Shown here one piece after another: positions 1 through 5,671 of a stretch of DNA of 6,539 bases. Positions within the stretch are counted from its first letter, which is position 1. Every line of letters starts with the position of its first letter. The position numbers were made by a program, and so were the translations under genes. A model generated the notes under the pieces. That model was not told the DNA's origin and ran no database searches. It saw nothing but the letters and a program-made list of their open reading frames with translations. The stretch is from Candidatus Omnitrophica bacterium UBA6233 (GTDB taxonomy: Bacteria > Omnitrophota > Gorgyraeia > Gygaellales > Profunditerraquicolaceae): positions 1 to 6,539 of the forward strand of contig DJWJ01000008.1 in the NCBI GenBank assembly GCA_002440965.1, in the 5' to 3' direction.

Positions 1-7
1 TTCGAAT

Positions 8-55
8 GGTGCGATAAACGCACCGATGAATTTCGCGATAAGCGAAATTCATCGG
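8..55. repeat. Two abutting perfect hairpins
   Basis: Two inverted repeats share two bases. The first is GGTGCG (8-13) with CGCACC (19-24) around an ATAAA loop. The second is a perfect 14-bp stem, 23-36 with 42-55, closed by a GATAA loop. No T-run follows either, so they do not look like simple terminators. They begin a run of hairpins that reaches base 285. They may belong to the 3' untranslated region of an upstream gene, to a structured RNA, or to a family of dispersed palindromic repeats. The sequence alone does not decide between these. Confidence 0.75.
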
Positions 56-105
56 ACACTGAACGAGCGTAATCCGCCGACAAGGCGGATAGCGAGTGAA
101 GTGTC
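55..105. repeat. Structured 51-base repeat, copy 1
   Basis: The outer stem GACACT (55-60) pairs with AGTGTC (100-105). An inner perfect 7-bp stem, ATCCGCC (72-78) with GGCGGAT (84-90), is closed by GACAA. Between them, G61-A62 faces G98-A99 and G65-A66 faces G94-A95, so two tandem G-A/A-G mismatch steps can stack around A63-T97 and C64-G96. This is the geometry of sheared G-A pairs in RNA. A second copy of exactly the same length lies at 170-220. Its outer stem differs by a compensatory change. The element could be a REP-like palindromic repeat or a domain of a structured RNA. Confidence 0.75.
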
Positions 106-114
106 TTAGGTAAT

Positions 115-163
115 GAAACAATGTGTTTCGGCGCCGACACAAAGCATTTTCCGACAAGGAAAT
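115..163. repeat. Spacer hairpins between the two repeat copies
   Basis: GAAACA (115-120) pairs with TGTTTC (124-129) around a 3-base loop. This is followed by the self-complementary GGCGCC at 130-135. TTTCC (148-152) then pairs with GGAAA (158-162) around a GACAA loop, the same loop as in the flanking repeat copies. The stems are shorter than those on either side, and the reading frame that crosses this region shows no protein-like features. It is best read as part of the same hairpin array. Confidence 0.5.
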
Positions 164-169
164 TTTACG

Positions 170-220
170 GATACTGAGCGACCGTTGCGAGGCGACAAGC
201 CGCGTAGCGAGTGAAGTATC
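170..220. repeat. Structured 51-base repeat, copy 2
   Basis: The outer stem GATACT (170-175) pairs with AGTATC (215-220). The inner GGC (191-193) pairs with GCC (199-201) around GACAA, and that helix extends past an A190-G202 mismatch through bases 186-189 and 203-206. Its 5' arm (168-184) matches copy 1 (53-69) at 14 of 17 bases. Its 3' arm (205-221) matches copy 1 (90-106) at 16 of 17. The single 3'-arm difference, A218 against G103, is compensated by T172 against C57, so the outer helix is kept. A short third match, GAACGAGCG at 231-239, repeats bases 61-69 exactly but lacks the 3' half. Confidence 0.75.
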
Positions 221-223
221 TAA

Positions 224-263
224 TATAATAGAACGAGCGGACAAAAGGAGGGGGGACGTTCTA
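224..263 (+). promoter_or_regulatory. Possible promoter and antiterminator stem
   Basis: A perfect TATAAT lies at 224-229, but I see no -35 box at the usual distance and no TG extension, so it is weak as a promoter. Immediately after it, TAGAACG (229-235) can pair perfectly with CGTTCTA (257-263). The second arm of that stem is also part of the left arm of the terminator at 253-285, so the two structures exclude each other. This is the layout of a transcription attenuator upstream of the small lipoprotein gene. I see no leader peptide and no known riboswitch class. Confidence 0.3.
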
Positions 264-293
264 AGTATAGAATTAGAATCGTCCCTTTATTTT
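253..293 (+). terminator. Intrinsic terminator ending the hairpin array
   Basis: The left arm 253-264 and right arm 273-285 form 12 base pairs, GGGACG with CGTCCC and TTCTAA with TTAGAA. There is one bulged T at 279 and an 8-base loop. TTTATTTT follows at 286-293. The GC-rich base and the following T-tract fit a rho-independent terminator for + strand transcription, either from an upstream gene outside the window or of a structured RNA made from the array. Confidence 0.7.
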
Positions 294-295
294 AA

Positions 296-448
296 GTGCG
301 CCGGGCAGTTATTCTGATTATGGGGGTATTCTTGCTAGGCGGGTGTGTTGCGCAGCAGCCAAAGGGTGAAAGCGTAAAAGACGATTCGGATAATGTGCGT
401 ATAAGCGGCGATATGACCGTAAGTTCTATTAACAGAAGCGGATTTTAG
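296..448 (+). CDS. Putative very small lipoprotein (50 aa)
   Basis: I do not recognise a family. The reading frame opens after a TAA at 293-295, and the GTG at 296 gives a compact type II signal peptide. It has two arginines at residues 2-3, a hydrophobic stretch VILIMGVFLL, and then the lipobox LGGC with Cys at residue 17. After cleavage and lipidation the mature part would be about 34 polar residues, starting CVAQQPKGES and ending VSSINRSGF. The ATG at 320 would leave only eight residues before the cysteine, too few for a signal peptide, so GTG is preferred, although no Shine-Dalgarno sequence is visible. The gene lies just after the terminator and before the dnaX promoter. It could be a membrane-anchored small lipoprotein, or the remnant of a longer one. 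Confidence 0.5.
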   Translation: MRRAVILIMGVFLLGGCVAQQPKGESVKDDSDNVRISGDMTVSSINRSGF

Positions 449-491
449 AAGCTCTTTTCCGGAAAATTACCCTACCTTTCTTCCCGGTTTC

Positions 492-500
492 TGATATAAT
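492..500 (+). promoter_or_regulatory. Extended -10 promoter for the dnaX operon
   Basis: TGATATAAT combines a perfect TATAAT (495-500) with the TG one base upstream that defines an extended -10 element. No good -35 hexamer is present at 16-18 bases, which extended -10 promoters can tolerate. Transcription would start near 507 and give a leader of about 48 bases before the dnaX ATG. It lies after the lipoprotein stop at 448, so it is placed to drive dnaX-recR-ABC-F. Confidence 0.65.
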
Positions 501-554
501 AAATAAATAGAGCGATTTAGCGGATAAAAAATAGGTAAAAATAAATTTTATTCA

Positions 555-2126
555 ATGACATATACTGTTTTTGCTTTAAAATGGCGTCCGGGTAATTTTG
601 ACGATGTTATCGGCCAAAAAAATGTCGTTACTACTTTAAAAAGCGCGATTCAGAAAAACCGGCTTGCCCACGCTTATTTATTCGCCGGGCCCCGCGGCAT
701 AGGAAAAACTTCTACCGCAAGAATTCTGGCTAAGGCGCTTAATTGCAAAAGCGGCCCGACTTTGGAGCCCTGCGGAAAATGCAGTTCCTGCCTTGAGATA
801 TCACAGAGCCGTTCCCTGGACGTTATTGAGATAGACGGCGCATCTAATACCGGCGTAGAAGACGTGCGCTCTTTACGCGAAAACGTAAAATTCGCGCCTA
901 CCTCCGGAAAATATAAAATTTATATCATCGATGAAGTGCATATGCTTTCGACAGCGGCTTTTAACGCGCTCCTTAAGACTTTGGAAGAGCCGCCGGAGTT
1001 CGTCAAATTTATCTTTGCCACCACTCATCCGGATAAGATTCCTTCAACAGTCCTTTCGCGCTGCCAGCGCTTGGATTTTCGCAGGATTTCGGTTATAGAA
1101 ATTATCTCCCAGCTTGAGAAAATAGTGAAAAATGAAAAGATTGAAGTGGACAGGGAGGTTCTGTTTGCCATAGCCAAAGCTAGCGACGGCAGCTTGCGCG
1201 ACGGAGAATCGATTTTGGACCAGTTGGTTTCATTCTCGAAGGGTAAAGTTTCCCTGAAAGATGTTATTTCAGTATTAGGCTTAGTCGAACAGGACGCGTT
1301 ATTCGAAATAACCGGCAAAATAATCGATAGGGATCCTAAAGCGGTATTGGATTTATTCAATAAAATTAGCGAAGAGGGTAAAGATATCAGTGTTTTTCTA
1401 AACAATCTGATTGAGCATTATCGTAACCTGATGATTGCCAAAGTTACCAAGGGGGATGCGAAATTAATTGATTTGCCTCAGGAAATTTGCGACAGGTTAA
1501 TGCAGCAAAGCCAGCGTTTGGGTATGGACGAGATATTTAACGCTTTTAATATTCTGGCTAATACGCTGGAGATGGCGCGCAGGCTTGATTCGTTGCGCAT
1601 AACGCTGGAAGTGAATTTAATCCGTCTGGCTAATTATAAAAAGGCGCAAGCAGGCCCGGAGATAAAGCAGCCTCCTTTGCCTCCGTTAAAAGAAGAACCT
1701 CTAAAAGAAAAAGCTGCCATAAACATAAAAGAGATTCATAAGGAGCAAAAGAAGATTGAACCTCCGGAAGAAACGGTTAATATTACTTTGGATGATATTA
1801 AAAACGTATGGCAAAACGTTATCGAATCATTAAGCCGGATAAAAATGTCTGTTTCCACATACCTAAGCGAAGGAGAGCCGTTAAGCTTGGAGGGGAATCA
1901 TCTCACGGTTTCTTTCCCGAAAAGCCATTCTTTGCATAAAGAGGTGCTTGAAGGAAGAGAAAATAAGGAAATCATCGAGCAAAGTTTGTTCGATTTATTA
2001 AATACCCGATTAAGGATGAGATTTATTCTTTCAGTCGAAACTAAGCCGAAAGAGGCCGAAGAGGGCGGGCATTTTGTGCAGACTGTATTGGATGCTTTTC
2101 ACGGCCGGCTGATCAAAGAGGGTTAA
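555..2126 (+). CDS. dnaX: DNA polymerase III subunit tau/gamma (DnaX)
   Basis: This is the clamp-loader ATPase subunit, which opens and loads the beta sliding clamp and, as tau, couples polymerase and helicase in the replisome. The N-terminus YTVFALKWRP with VIGQ at 18-21 is the family signature and fixes the start, despite a poor ribosome-binding site (AGG lies 19 bases upstream). Walker A is GPRGIGKTS (45-53). The four zinc ligands are C64, C73, C76 and C79. Walker B is IIDEVH (124-129). Sensor 1 lies near FATTH (154-158), and the arginine finger is in SRC (168-170). Helical clamp-loader domain III follows to about residue 360. A Pro/Lys/Glu-rich linker (about 370-410) then leads to a tau-type C-terminal domain. 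At 523 aa it is somewhat shorter than E. coli tau. No clear A-AAA-AAG slippery site for a short gamma form is visible. Confidence 0.97.
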   Translation: MTYTVFALKWRPGNFDDVIGQKNVVTTLKSAIQKNRLAHAYLFAGPRGIGKTSTARILAKALNCKSGPTLEPCGKCSSCLEISQSRSLDVIEIDGASNTGVEDVRSLRENVKFAPTSGKYKIYIIDEVHMLSTAAFNALLKTLEEPPEFVKFIFATTHPDKIPSTVLSRCQRLDFRRISVIEIISQLEKIVKNEKIEVDREVLFAIAKASDGSLRDGESILDQLVSFSKGKVSLKDVISVLGLVEQDALFEITGKIIDRDPKAVLDLFNKISEEGKDISVFLNNLIEHYRNLMIAKVTKGDAKLIDLPQEICDRLMQQSQRLGMDEIFNAFNILANTLEMARRLDSLRITLEVNLIRLANYKKAQAGPEIKQPPLPPLKEEPLKEKAAINIKEIHKEQKKIEPPEETVNITLDDIKNVWQNVIESLSRIKMSVSTYLSEGEPLSLEGNHLTVSFPKSHSLHKEVLEGRENKEIIEQSLFDLLNTRLRMRFILSVETKPKEAEEGGHFVQTVLDAFHGRLIKEG

Positions 2127-2725
2127 TGGCAAACTATACTGAATCGATTGAAAAGTTAATCGAAAGTTTAATCAAGCTTCCCGGGATTGGCCGGCGCAGC
2201 GCTGAACGCGTAGTCAGTTATATTCTCGGCGCTCCCAAGAGCGAAATAAAAACCCTGTCCGAGGCTTTGATTAAGGTAAAAGAGAGCGTCCGTTTCTGCT
2301 CCCTTTGCCATAATCTAAGCGAAGAAGAGTTTTGCAAAATTTGCCAGAATGAGCGTAGACAGAAAGATGTGATTTGCATCGTTGAAAAACCTACGGATGT
2401 TACGGCTATTGAAAAATCCGGCAGCTTTAACGGAGTTTACCATGTTTTGCTGGGTTCGATATCTCCGTTAGAGGGAAAAGGCCCGAGCGACTTAAAGATA
2501 GATACCTTGATGAACCGGATAAGGCAGAACAATATCAAAGAAATTATCATTGCTACCGATGCGGATACCGAGGGTGAGACTACCGCTCTTTATCTTACTA
2601 AATTGATTAAGCCTCTGGGTGTAAAGTTAAGCCGCATTGGTTTGGGCCTGCCGGTCGGTTCTAACCTTGAATACGCCGATTCTACTACTCTCTCCAAGTC
2701 TTTAGAGTCTCGTCGCCTAATTTAA
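2126..2725 (+). CDS. recR: Recombination mediator protein RecR
   Basis: RecR acts with RecO (and RecF) to load RecA onto single-stranded DNA at gaps and stalled forks. At 199 aa it has the usual length and domain order. A helix-hairpin-helix with LPGIGRRSAER spans 18-28. A C4 zinc finger uses C58, C61, C70 and C73. The Toprim domain begins near residue 81 with VEKPTD (86-91), followed by ISPLEGKGPSDL (112-123) and ATDADTEGE (143-151). The C-terminal GLPVGSNLEYAD segment is also typical. Two usually conserved spots are slightly altered: DAD where NPD is common, and GSN where GGD is common. Its ATG shares one base with the dnaX stop, and AAAGAGGG at 2115-2122 serves as ribosome-binding site, so translation is probably coupled to dnaX. 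The ybaB gene often found between the two is missing. Confidence 0.96.
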   Translation: MANYTESIEKLIESLIKLPGIGRRSAERVVSYILGAPKSEIKTLSEALIKVKESVRFCSLCHNLSEEEFCKICQNERRQKDVICIVEKPTDVTAIEKSGSFNGVYHVLLGSISPLEGKGPSDLKIDTLMNRIRQNNIKEIIIATDADTEGETTALYLTKLIKPLGVKLSRIGLGLPVGSNLEYADSTTLSKSLESRRLI

Positions 2726-2728
2726 TCC

Positions 2729-4660
2729 ATGATTACCATAAGCAATCTCTCCAAAAACTACGGCCAGAAAATACTTTTTGAAGGCATCTCTTTAAATATC
2801 AATAAGGGTGAAAAAATCGGTTTAATCGGCCCAAATGGCGCGGGAAAATCCACGCTTTTTGCGCTTATTTTAGATGAAGTCGAGCCGTCGTCAGGCGAGA
2901 TCCGGGTGAACAAGAATACGCGTATAGGCTATCTTGCGCAGGAAGCGCATTTTAAGTCCGAACAAACAGTTCTTGCCGAACTTACCGGCGGTGATGAGCG
3001 GATTATGCGGTTAAGGCGGGAAAAAGAAGAGTTGGAAAACAAAAATCTCGCCGGTTCAAAACGCTATGGAGAAGTTTTGCACGAACTGGAAACTTCGGGA
3101 TTTTTTGAATTGGAGCATAAGGCCGAGAAAATCCTGATGGGGCTGGGTTTTAAAGAGCGGGATTTTAACCGGCCGGTAAAAGAAATGAGCGGCGGTTGGC
3201 AGATGCGCACATTATTGGCCAAGCTCTTAACTTACCATTATGATTTATTGCTTTTGGATGAGCCTACAAATTATCTGGATTTAAATGCCGCGCTTTGGCT
3301 TAAAGGTTATTTAGCAGGTTTTCGCGGGACATTTATTATGATTTCCCACGACAGGGCGTTTCTTACCGATGTTACCAACTATACCTTGATTCTTGAGAAT
3401 GGTTTGATTGCCAAGGTCGAGGGGAATTACGAGCACTACGAGCAGATAAAAAGAGAAAGGCATACGCATCTGGAGAAACAATTCAAAGAGCAGGAGAAGA
3501 AGAGGGAGCAGTTGGAGAAGTTTGTTTCGCGTTTTCACGCCCAGCCGAACAAGGCGGCGGCTGTAAGGGCAAAACGCACTGCTTTGGAAAGACTAGAGAG
3601 AGAAGCCGTGATTTTACCTGATGACTCGCGCGAGAGTATCGGAAATTTTAAGTTTCCTTCCACTCGAAGGAGCGGGCATAAGATTGTTTCTTTGGAAAAT
3701 GTGGCTAAAAATTACGGGGAGACAAAAGTTTATGCAGGATTGGATTTTGAGATAACTCAAGGCGAAAAAGCGGTTCTGGCCGGAGAAAATGGCGCGGGAA
3801 AATCCACCCTCTTGAAAATTCTAGCCGGAGTAATCGATATAAGCGCAGGCGCGCGCGTTGTCGGCCACAATGTGGATATCGGATATTTTTCCCAGACGCG
3901 CACCGATGTGTTGAATGTGGAAAATACTGTTTTGCAGGAGGCCTATTCAGCCGCCCCCGGTTATATGTCGGAAGAGACAATCAGAACGATACTCGGAGCA
4001 TTTCTATTCACCGGAGATGACGCGGATAAGAAAGTAAAAGTTTTATCCGGAGGGGAAAAGAGCCGGTTGATTCTGGCCAAACTGTTGATTGATCCGCCGA
4101 ATTTCCTTCTTCTTGATGAGCCAACCACGCATTTGGATGTGGATGCGGTTGAAGCGTTAGTGCGGGCGCTTACAGATTACGAAGGCACGCTTGTGTTTAT
4201 CAGCCACGATATTTATTTTGTGCGTTCAGTCGCAAACATCGTTTATGAGGTCAAGGACGGCCGGATCAGGAAATTTCCCGGCGCCTTTGATTATTATTTG
4301 GAGAAAAAAGATATAGATGAAATGTTAATTGAAAGGCCTAAGCAGAGAATCGACCCGCAAAAGCAAAAACTCGAGCAGGATAAGCTTAAAGCTAAGGAAG
4401 ATGAGAGGTCTAAGAGAGAAGAAGAGAAGAAGCGCAAGAGCCACAATGTTTTTATCAGAGAGAGCATAATCAGATTAGAGAAGAAAAAAGAAAAACTTCA
4501 GCTGGAAAGTTATGCCAAGGCGCGCGCGCTGTCTGATCCGAAGATTTACCGTCGCGATGATGATATGGCGCGTGATTATGGCCGCAGGCTCAAGGATATC
4601 GAGAAAGAGATTTCTGAGGTAAACGTCCAAATAAAAGCACTTGAAGCCCAGATTATTTGA
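2729..4660 (+). CDS. ABC-F family ATPase, YheS/YdiF-like (643 aa)
   Basis: This is a soluble tandem ABC protein without membrane segments. ABC-F proteins bind the ribosomal E site and relieve stalled translation; some confer antibiotic resistance. Domain 1 has Walker A GPNGAGKST (34-42), signature SGGWQ (154-158), Walker B LLLLDEPTN (173-181) and the switch histidine in ISHD (205-208). The charged helical interdomain linker (about 225-310) contains FVSRFHAQPNKAAAVRAKR, which resembles the YheS/YdiF type more than Uup. Domain 2 has GENGAGKST (352-360), SGGEK (440-444), LLLDEPTTH (460-468) and ISHD (491-494). A Lys/Glu-rich C-terminal extension (about 515-643) looks like a coiled coil. It starts 3 bases after recR with no clear Shine-Dalgarno, which suggests coupled translation. 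The exact subfamily, and whether it is a housekeeping or resistance factor, cannot be settled here. Confidence 0.93.
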   Translation: MITISNLSKNYGQKILFEGISLNINKGEKIGLIGPNGAGKSTLFALILDEVEPSSGEIRVNKNTRIGYLAQEAHFKSEQTVLAELTGGDERIMRLRREKEELENKNLAGSKRYGEVLHELETSGFFELEHKAEKILMGLGFKERDFNRPVKEMSGGWQMRTLLAKLLTYHYDLLLLDEPTNYLDLNAALWLKGYLAGFRGTFIMISHDRAFLTDVTNYTLILENGLIAKVEGNYEHYEQIKRERHTHLEKQFKEQEKKREQLEKFVSRFHAQPNKAAAVRAKRTALERLEREAVILPDDSRESIGNFKFPSTRRSGHKIVSLENVAKNYGETKVYAGLDFEITQGEKAVLAGENGAGKSTLLKILAGVIDISAGARVVGHNVDIGYFSQTRTDVLNVENTVLQEAYSAAPGYMSEETIRTILGAFLFTGDDADKKVKVLSGGEKSRLILAKLLIDPPNFLLLDEPTTHLDVDAVEALVRALTDYEGTLVFISHDIYFVRSVANIVYEVKDGRIRKFPGAFDYYLEKKDIDEMLIERPKQRIDPQKQKLEQDKLKAKEDERSKREEEKKRKSHNVFIRESIIRLEKKKEKLQLESYAKARALSDPKIYRRDDDMARDYGRRLKDIEKEISEVNVQIKALEAQII

Positions 4661-4669
4661 TGTTAAAAT
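4641..4669 (+). promoter_or_regulatory. Sigma70-type promoter for tRNA-Asn
   Basis: A TTGAAG -35 box (4641-4646), a 17-base spacer and TAAAAT (4664-4669) with an extended -10 TG at 4661-4662 make a near-ideal promoter. The -35 box and part of the spacer lie inside the last codons of the ABC-F gene. The start site would be near 4676, about 15 bases before the mature tRNA. The same transcript probably continues into the phosphatase-fold gene. Confidence 0.75.
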
Positions 4670-4690
4670 AGCAAACACTAAATAAATTAT

Positions 4691-4763
4691 TCCCCCTTAG
4701 CTCAGTTGGTAGAGCAGGAGACTGTTAATCTCTTTGTCCGAGGTCCGAGTCCTCGAGGGGGAG
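4691..4763 (+). tRNA. tRNA-Asn, anticodon GTT
   Basis: A full cloverleaf can be folded by eye. The acceptor TCCCCCT pairs perfectly with AGGGGGA. The D-stem is GCTC/GAGC with an AGTTGGTA loop. The anticodon stem GGAGA/TCTCT has one G-T pair, and its loop CTGTTAA places GTT at 4724-4726. The variable loop is five bases and the T-stem is CGAGG/CCTCG. The U1-A72 pair and G73 match bacterial tRNA-Asn. CCA is not encoded, because GTTT follows the acceptor. The T-loop reads TCCGAGT, so position 55 (base 4745) is C instead of the near-universal T that becomes pseudouridine. All stems are intact, so it is probably functional, but that substitution is odd. Confidence 0.95.
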
Positions 4764-4783
4764 TTTAATTTTTTAATACTATA

Positions 4784-5416
4784 ATGCAAAAAGTCAGGAT
4801 TTTATCAGCAATTGTTGTATTATCGGTAGCATTAGCGGCTACGGCGGTTTTTGCCGAATCGCAAGGGAAAAAATCCCGCGCGGATAATTCGCCTGCGCTC
4901 AAAAATGCGGTCATTCTTATTATCCGGCACGCGGAAAAACCGGAGAGCGGATATGTCCTGTCACCGCAAGGTCAGGAGCGAGCCCAGGCTTATGTAAAGT
5001 ATTTTCAGAACTACACGATTGATTCAAAGCTTCTGCATATAGATTATTTATTTTCCTCGGCTGATTCCAAGAAAAGCCATCGTCCACGCCTTACCATTGA
5101 GCCGCTTAGCAAAGTGCTCGGTATCAGAATCGATACCCGTTTCAAAAATAAGGAATTTTCGGAGTTAGCTCAAGAAATCCAATCGCGGTCGCACGGTAAA
5201 CATATTTTAATCTGCTGGCACCACGGAAGAATCCCCTCGCTTCTAAGCGCGCTTGGCGTTGATCCTAATCAGCTTCTCCCGCAGGGAAAATGGCCGGCGG
5301 ATGTTTTTTGCTGGGTCATTCAGCTGCGTTACAATGAAAATGGGCAATTATTTGACATCAGGTGCATTAATGAGAACCTGATGCCTGGCGATTCAGCTAA
5401 ACATGCCTTAAAGTAA
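4784..5416 (+). CDS. Exported histidine phosphatase superfamily protein
   Basis: This 210-aa protein probably acts outside the cytoplasm. A basic N-terminus and hydrophobic core (residues 6-23) ending AVFA-ES fit a Sec signal peptide cleaved after residue 24. The mature part has the branch-1 phosphatase hallmark IIRHAEKP (46-53), in which H49 would be the phosphorylated histidine and R48 a phosphate ligand. SPQGQERA (60-67) follows. Next comes a segment around SSADSKKSHRPRLTIEP (91-107), which should supply the second arginine. A second catalytic histidine lies in CWHHGRIP (144-151), where the usual pattern is S-H-G-G. The family removes phosphate from sugars, phosphoproteins or other small substrates. 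The substrate here is unknown, and the altered motif leaves catalysis uncertain. The start lies 20 bases after the tRNA with no visible Shine-Dalgarno, so it is probably expressed from the tRNA promoter. Confidence 0.85.
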   Translation: MQKVRILSAIVVLSVALAATAVFAESQGKKSRADNSPALKNAVILIIRHAEKPESGYVLSPQGQERAQAYVKYFQNYTIDSKLLHIDYLFSSADSKKSHRPRLTIEPLSKVLGIRIDTRFKNKEFSELAQEIQSRSHGKHILICWHHGRIPSLLSALGVDPNQLLPQGKWPADVFCWVIQLRYNENGQLFDIRCINENLMPGDSAKHALK

Positions 5417-5459
5417 TTATATAAATACAAAGCAGATGCCAGGTTAAAAAAACGATAAT

Positions 5460-5567
5460 TCAACCGATCGTAGTTAATTCTTCATGTAAATTTTCTGCTT
5501 CTTCTGAACACAGCCAGTTGCGCAAGTTGTCTACGAACGGGAGCCAATTAAATCTCTCAAAATCCAT
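5460..5567 (-). CDS. Candidate small protein (35 aa), unrecognised
   Basis: This is a minus-strand frame in the otherwise empty 5417-5640 interval. It encodes a protein-like, aromatic and acidic peptide starting MDFERFNWLPFVDNL, with RNWLCSEEAENLHEEL after it. The composition (Trp, Phe, alternating Leu and Glu) suggests a short amphipathic helix rather than random translation. Its TGA lies in the loop of a weak 4-bp hairpin (5453-5456 with 5467-5470), followed on this strand by seven T residues (5452-5446), a poor but possible terminator. I see no good Shine-Dalgarno or promoter, and the frame stays open upstream through the hairpin at 5582-5614. It could be a real small gene, the tail of a decayed gene, or chance. 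Confidence 0.3.
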   Translation of the reverse strand: MDFERFNWLPFVDNLRNWLCSEEAENLHEELTTIG

Positions 5568-5581
5568 AATTAGAGATATTG

Positions 5582-5618
5582 ATAGCCCTGAATGTATCAA
5601 GCATTCAGGGCTATTTTT
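5582..5618 (+). terminator. Strong intrinsic terminator
   Basis: ATAGCCCTGAATG (5582-5594) pairs perfectly with CATTCAGGGCTAT (5602-5614), giving 13 bp around a 7-base loop, and the run TTTTT follows at 5614-5618. It points along the + strand and most likely ends the tRNA-Asn/phosphatase transcript, whose last stop is about 165 bases upstream. It also insulates the toxin-antitoxin promoter that starts about 25 bases later. Confidence 0.88.
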
Positions 5619-5642
5619 ATGTTGAGAAAGTAAAAGTTTTAC

Positions 5643-5671
5643 TTGCTATCTACGTATAACAATGTTATACT
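5643..5671 (+). promoter_or_regulatory. Toxin-antitoxin promoter with palindromic operator
   Basis: TTGCTA (5643-5648), a 17-base spacer and TATACT (5666-5671) with an extended -10 TG at 5663-5664 form a good sigma70-type promoter, with a start near 5678. Overlapping the spacer and -10 is the perfect inverted repeat GTATAAC-AAT-GTTATAC (5654-5670). This is the size and place expected for an operator bound by a ribbon-helix-helix antitoxin, so the operon is probably autorepressed by the antitoxin, alone or with toxin. Confidence 0.8.

Noticed and set aside
1..220. CRISPR array
   Set aside because: There are only two to three copies of imperfect repeats, the units are fully palindromic, and there are no uniform unique spacers or cas genes.
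123..317. Open frame of 64 codons on the + strand across the hairpin array
   Set aside because: It runs straight through the structured repeat copy and the terminator, has no Shine-Dalgarno, and its residues are dictated by the palindromes. It reads as chance translation.
455..466. Perfect palindrome TTTTCCGGAAAA
   Set aside because: It has no loop and no following T-run, so it cannot form a useful RNA hairpin. A 12-base palindrome alone does not support an operator call.
1636..1741. Possible programmed frameshift in dnaX giving a short gamma form
   Set aside because: The local TAAAAAG is not the A-AAA-AAG heptamer in the right phase, no long A-run or obvious stimulatory hairpin is seen, and the -1 frame only stops near 1741.
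1025..4678. Minus-strand open frames inside dnaX and the ABC-F gene (1025-1405, 3311-3538, 3705-3980, 4475-4678)
   Set aside because: They lie opposite well-supported conserved genes and show no recognisable domains or translation signals.
4691..4763. tRNA 3' end as an integration site for the accessory DNA to the right
   Set aside because: I found no repeated copy of the tRNA 3' end downstream, and the phosphatase gene lies between the tRNA and the mobile DNA.
4780..4785. TATAAT overlapping the start codon of the phosphatase gene
   Set aside because: A start site about seven bases downstream would fall inside the signal-peptide codons, and no later start codon would keep that peptide. Chance in AT-rich spacer is more likely.
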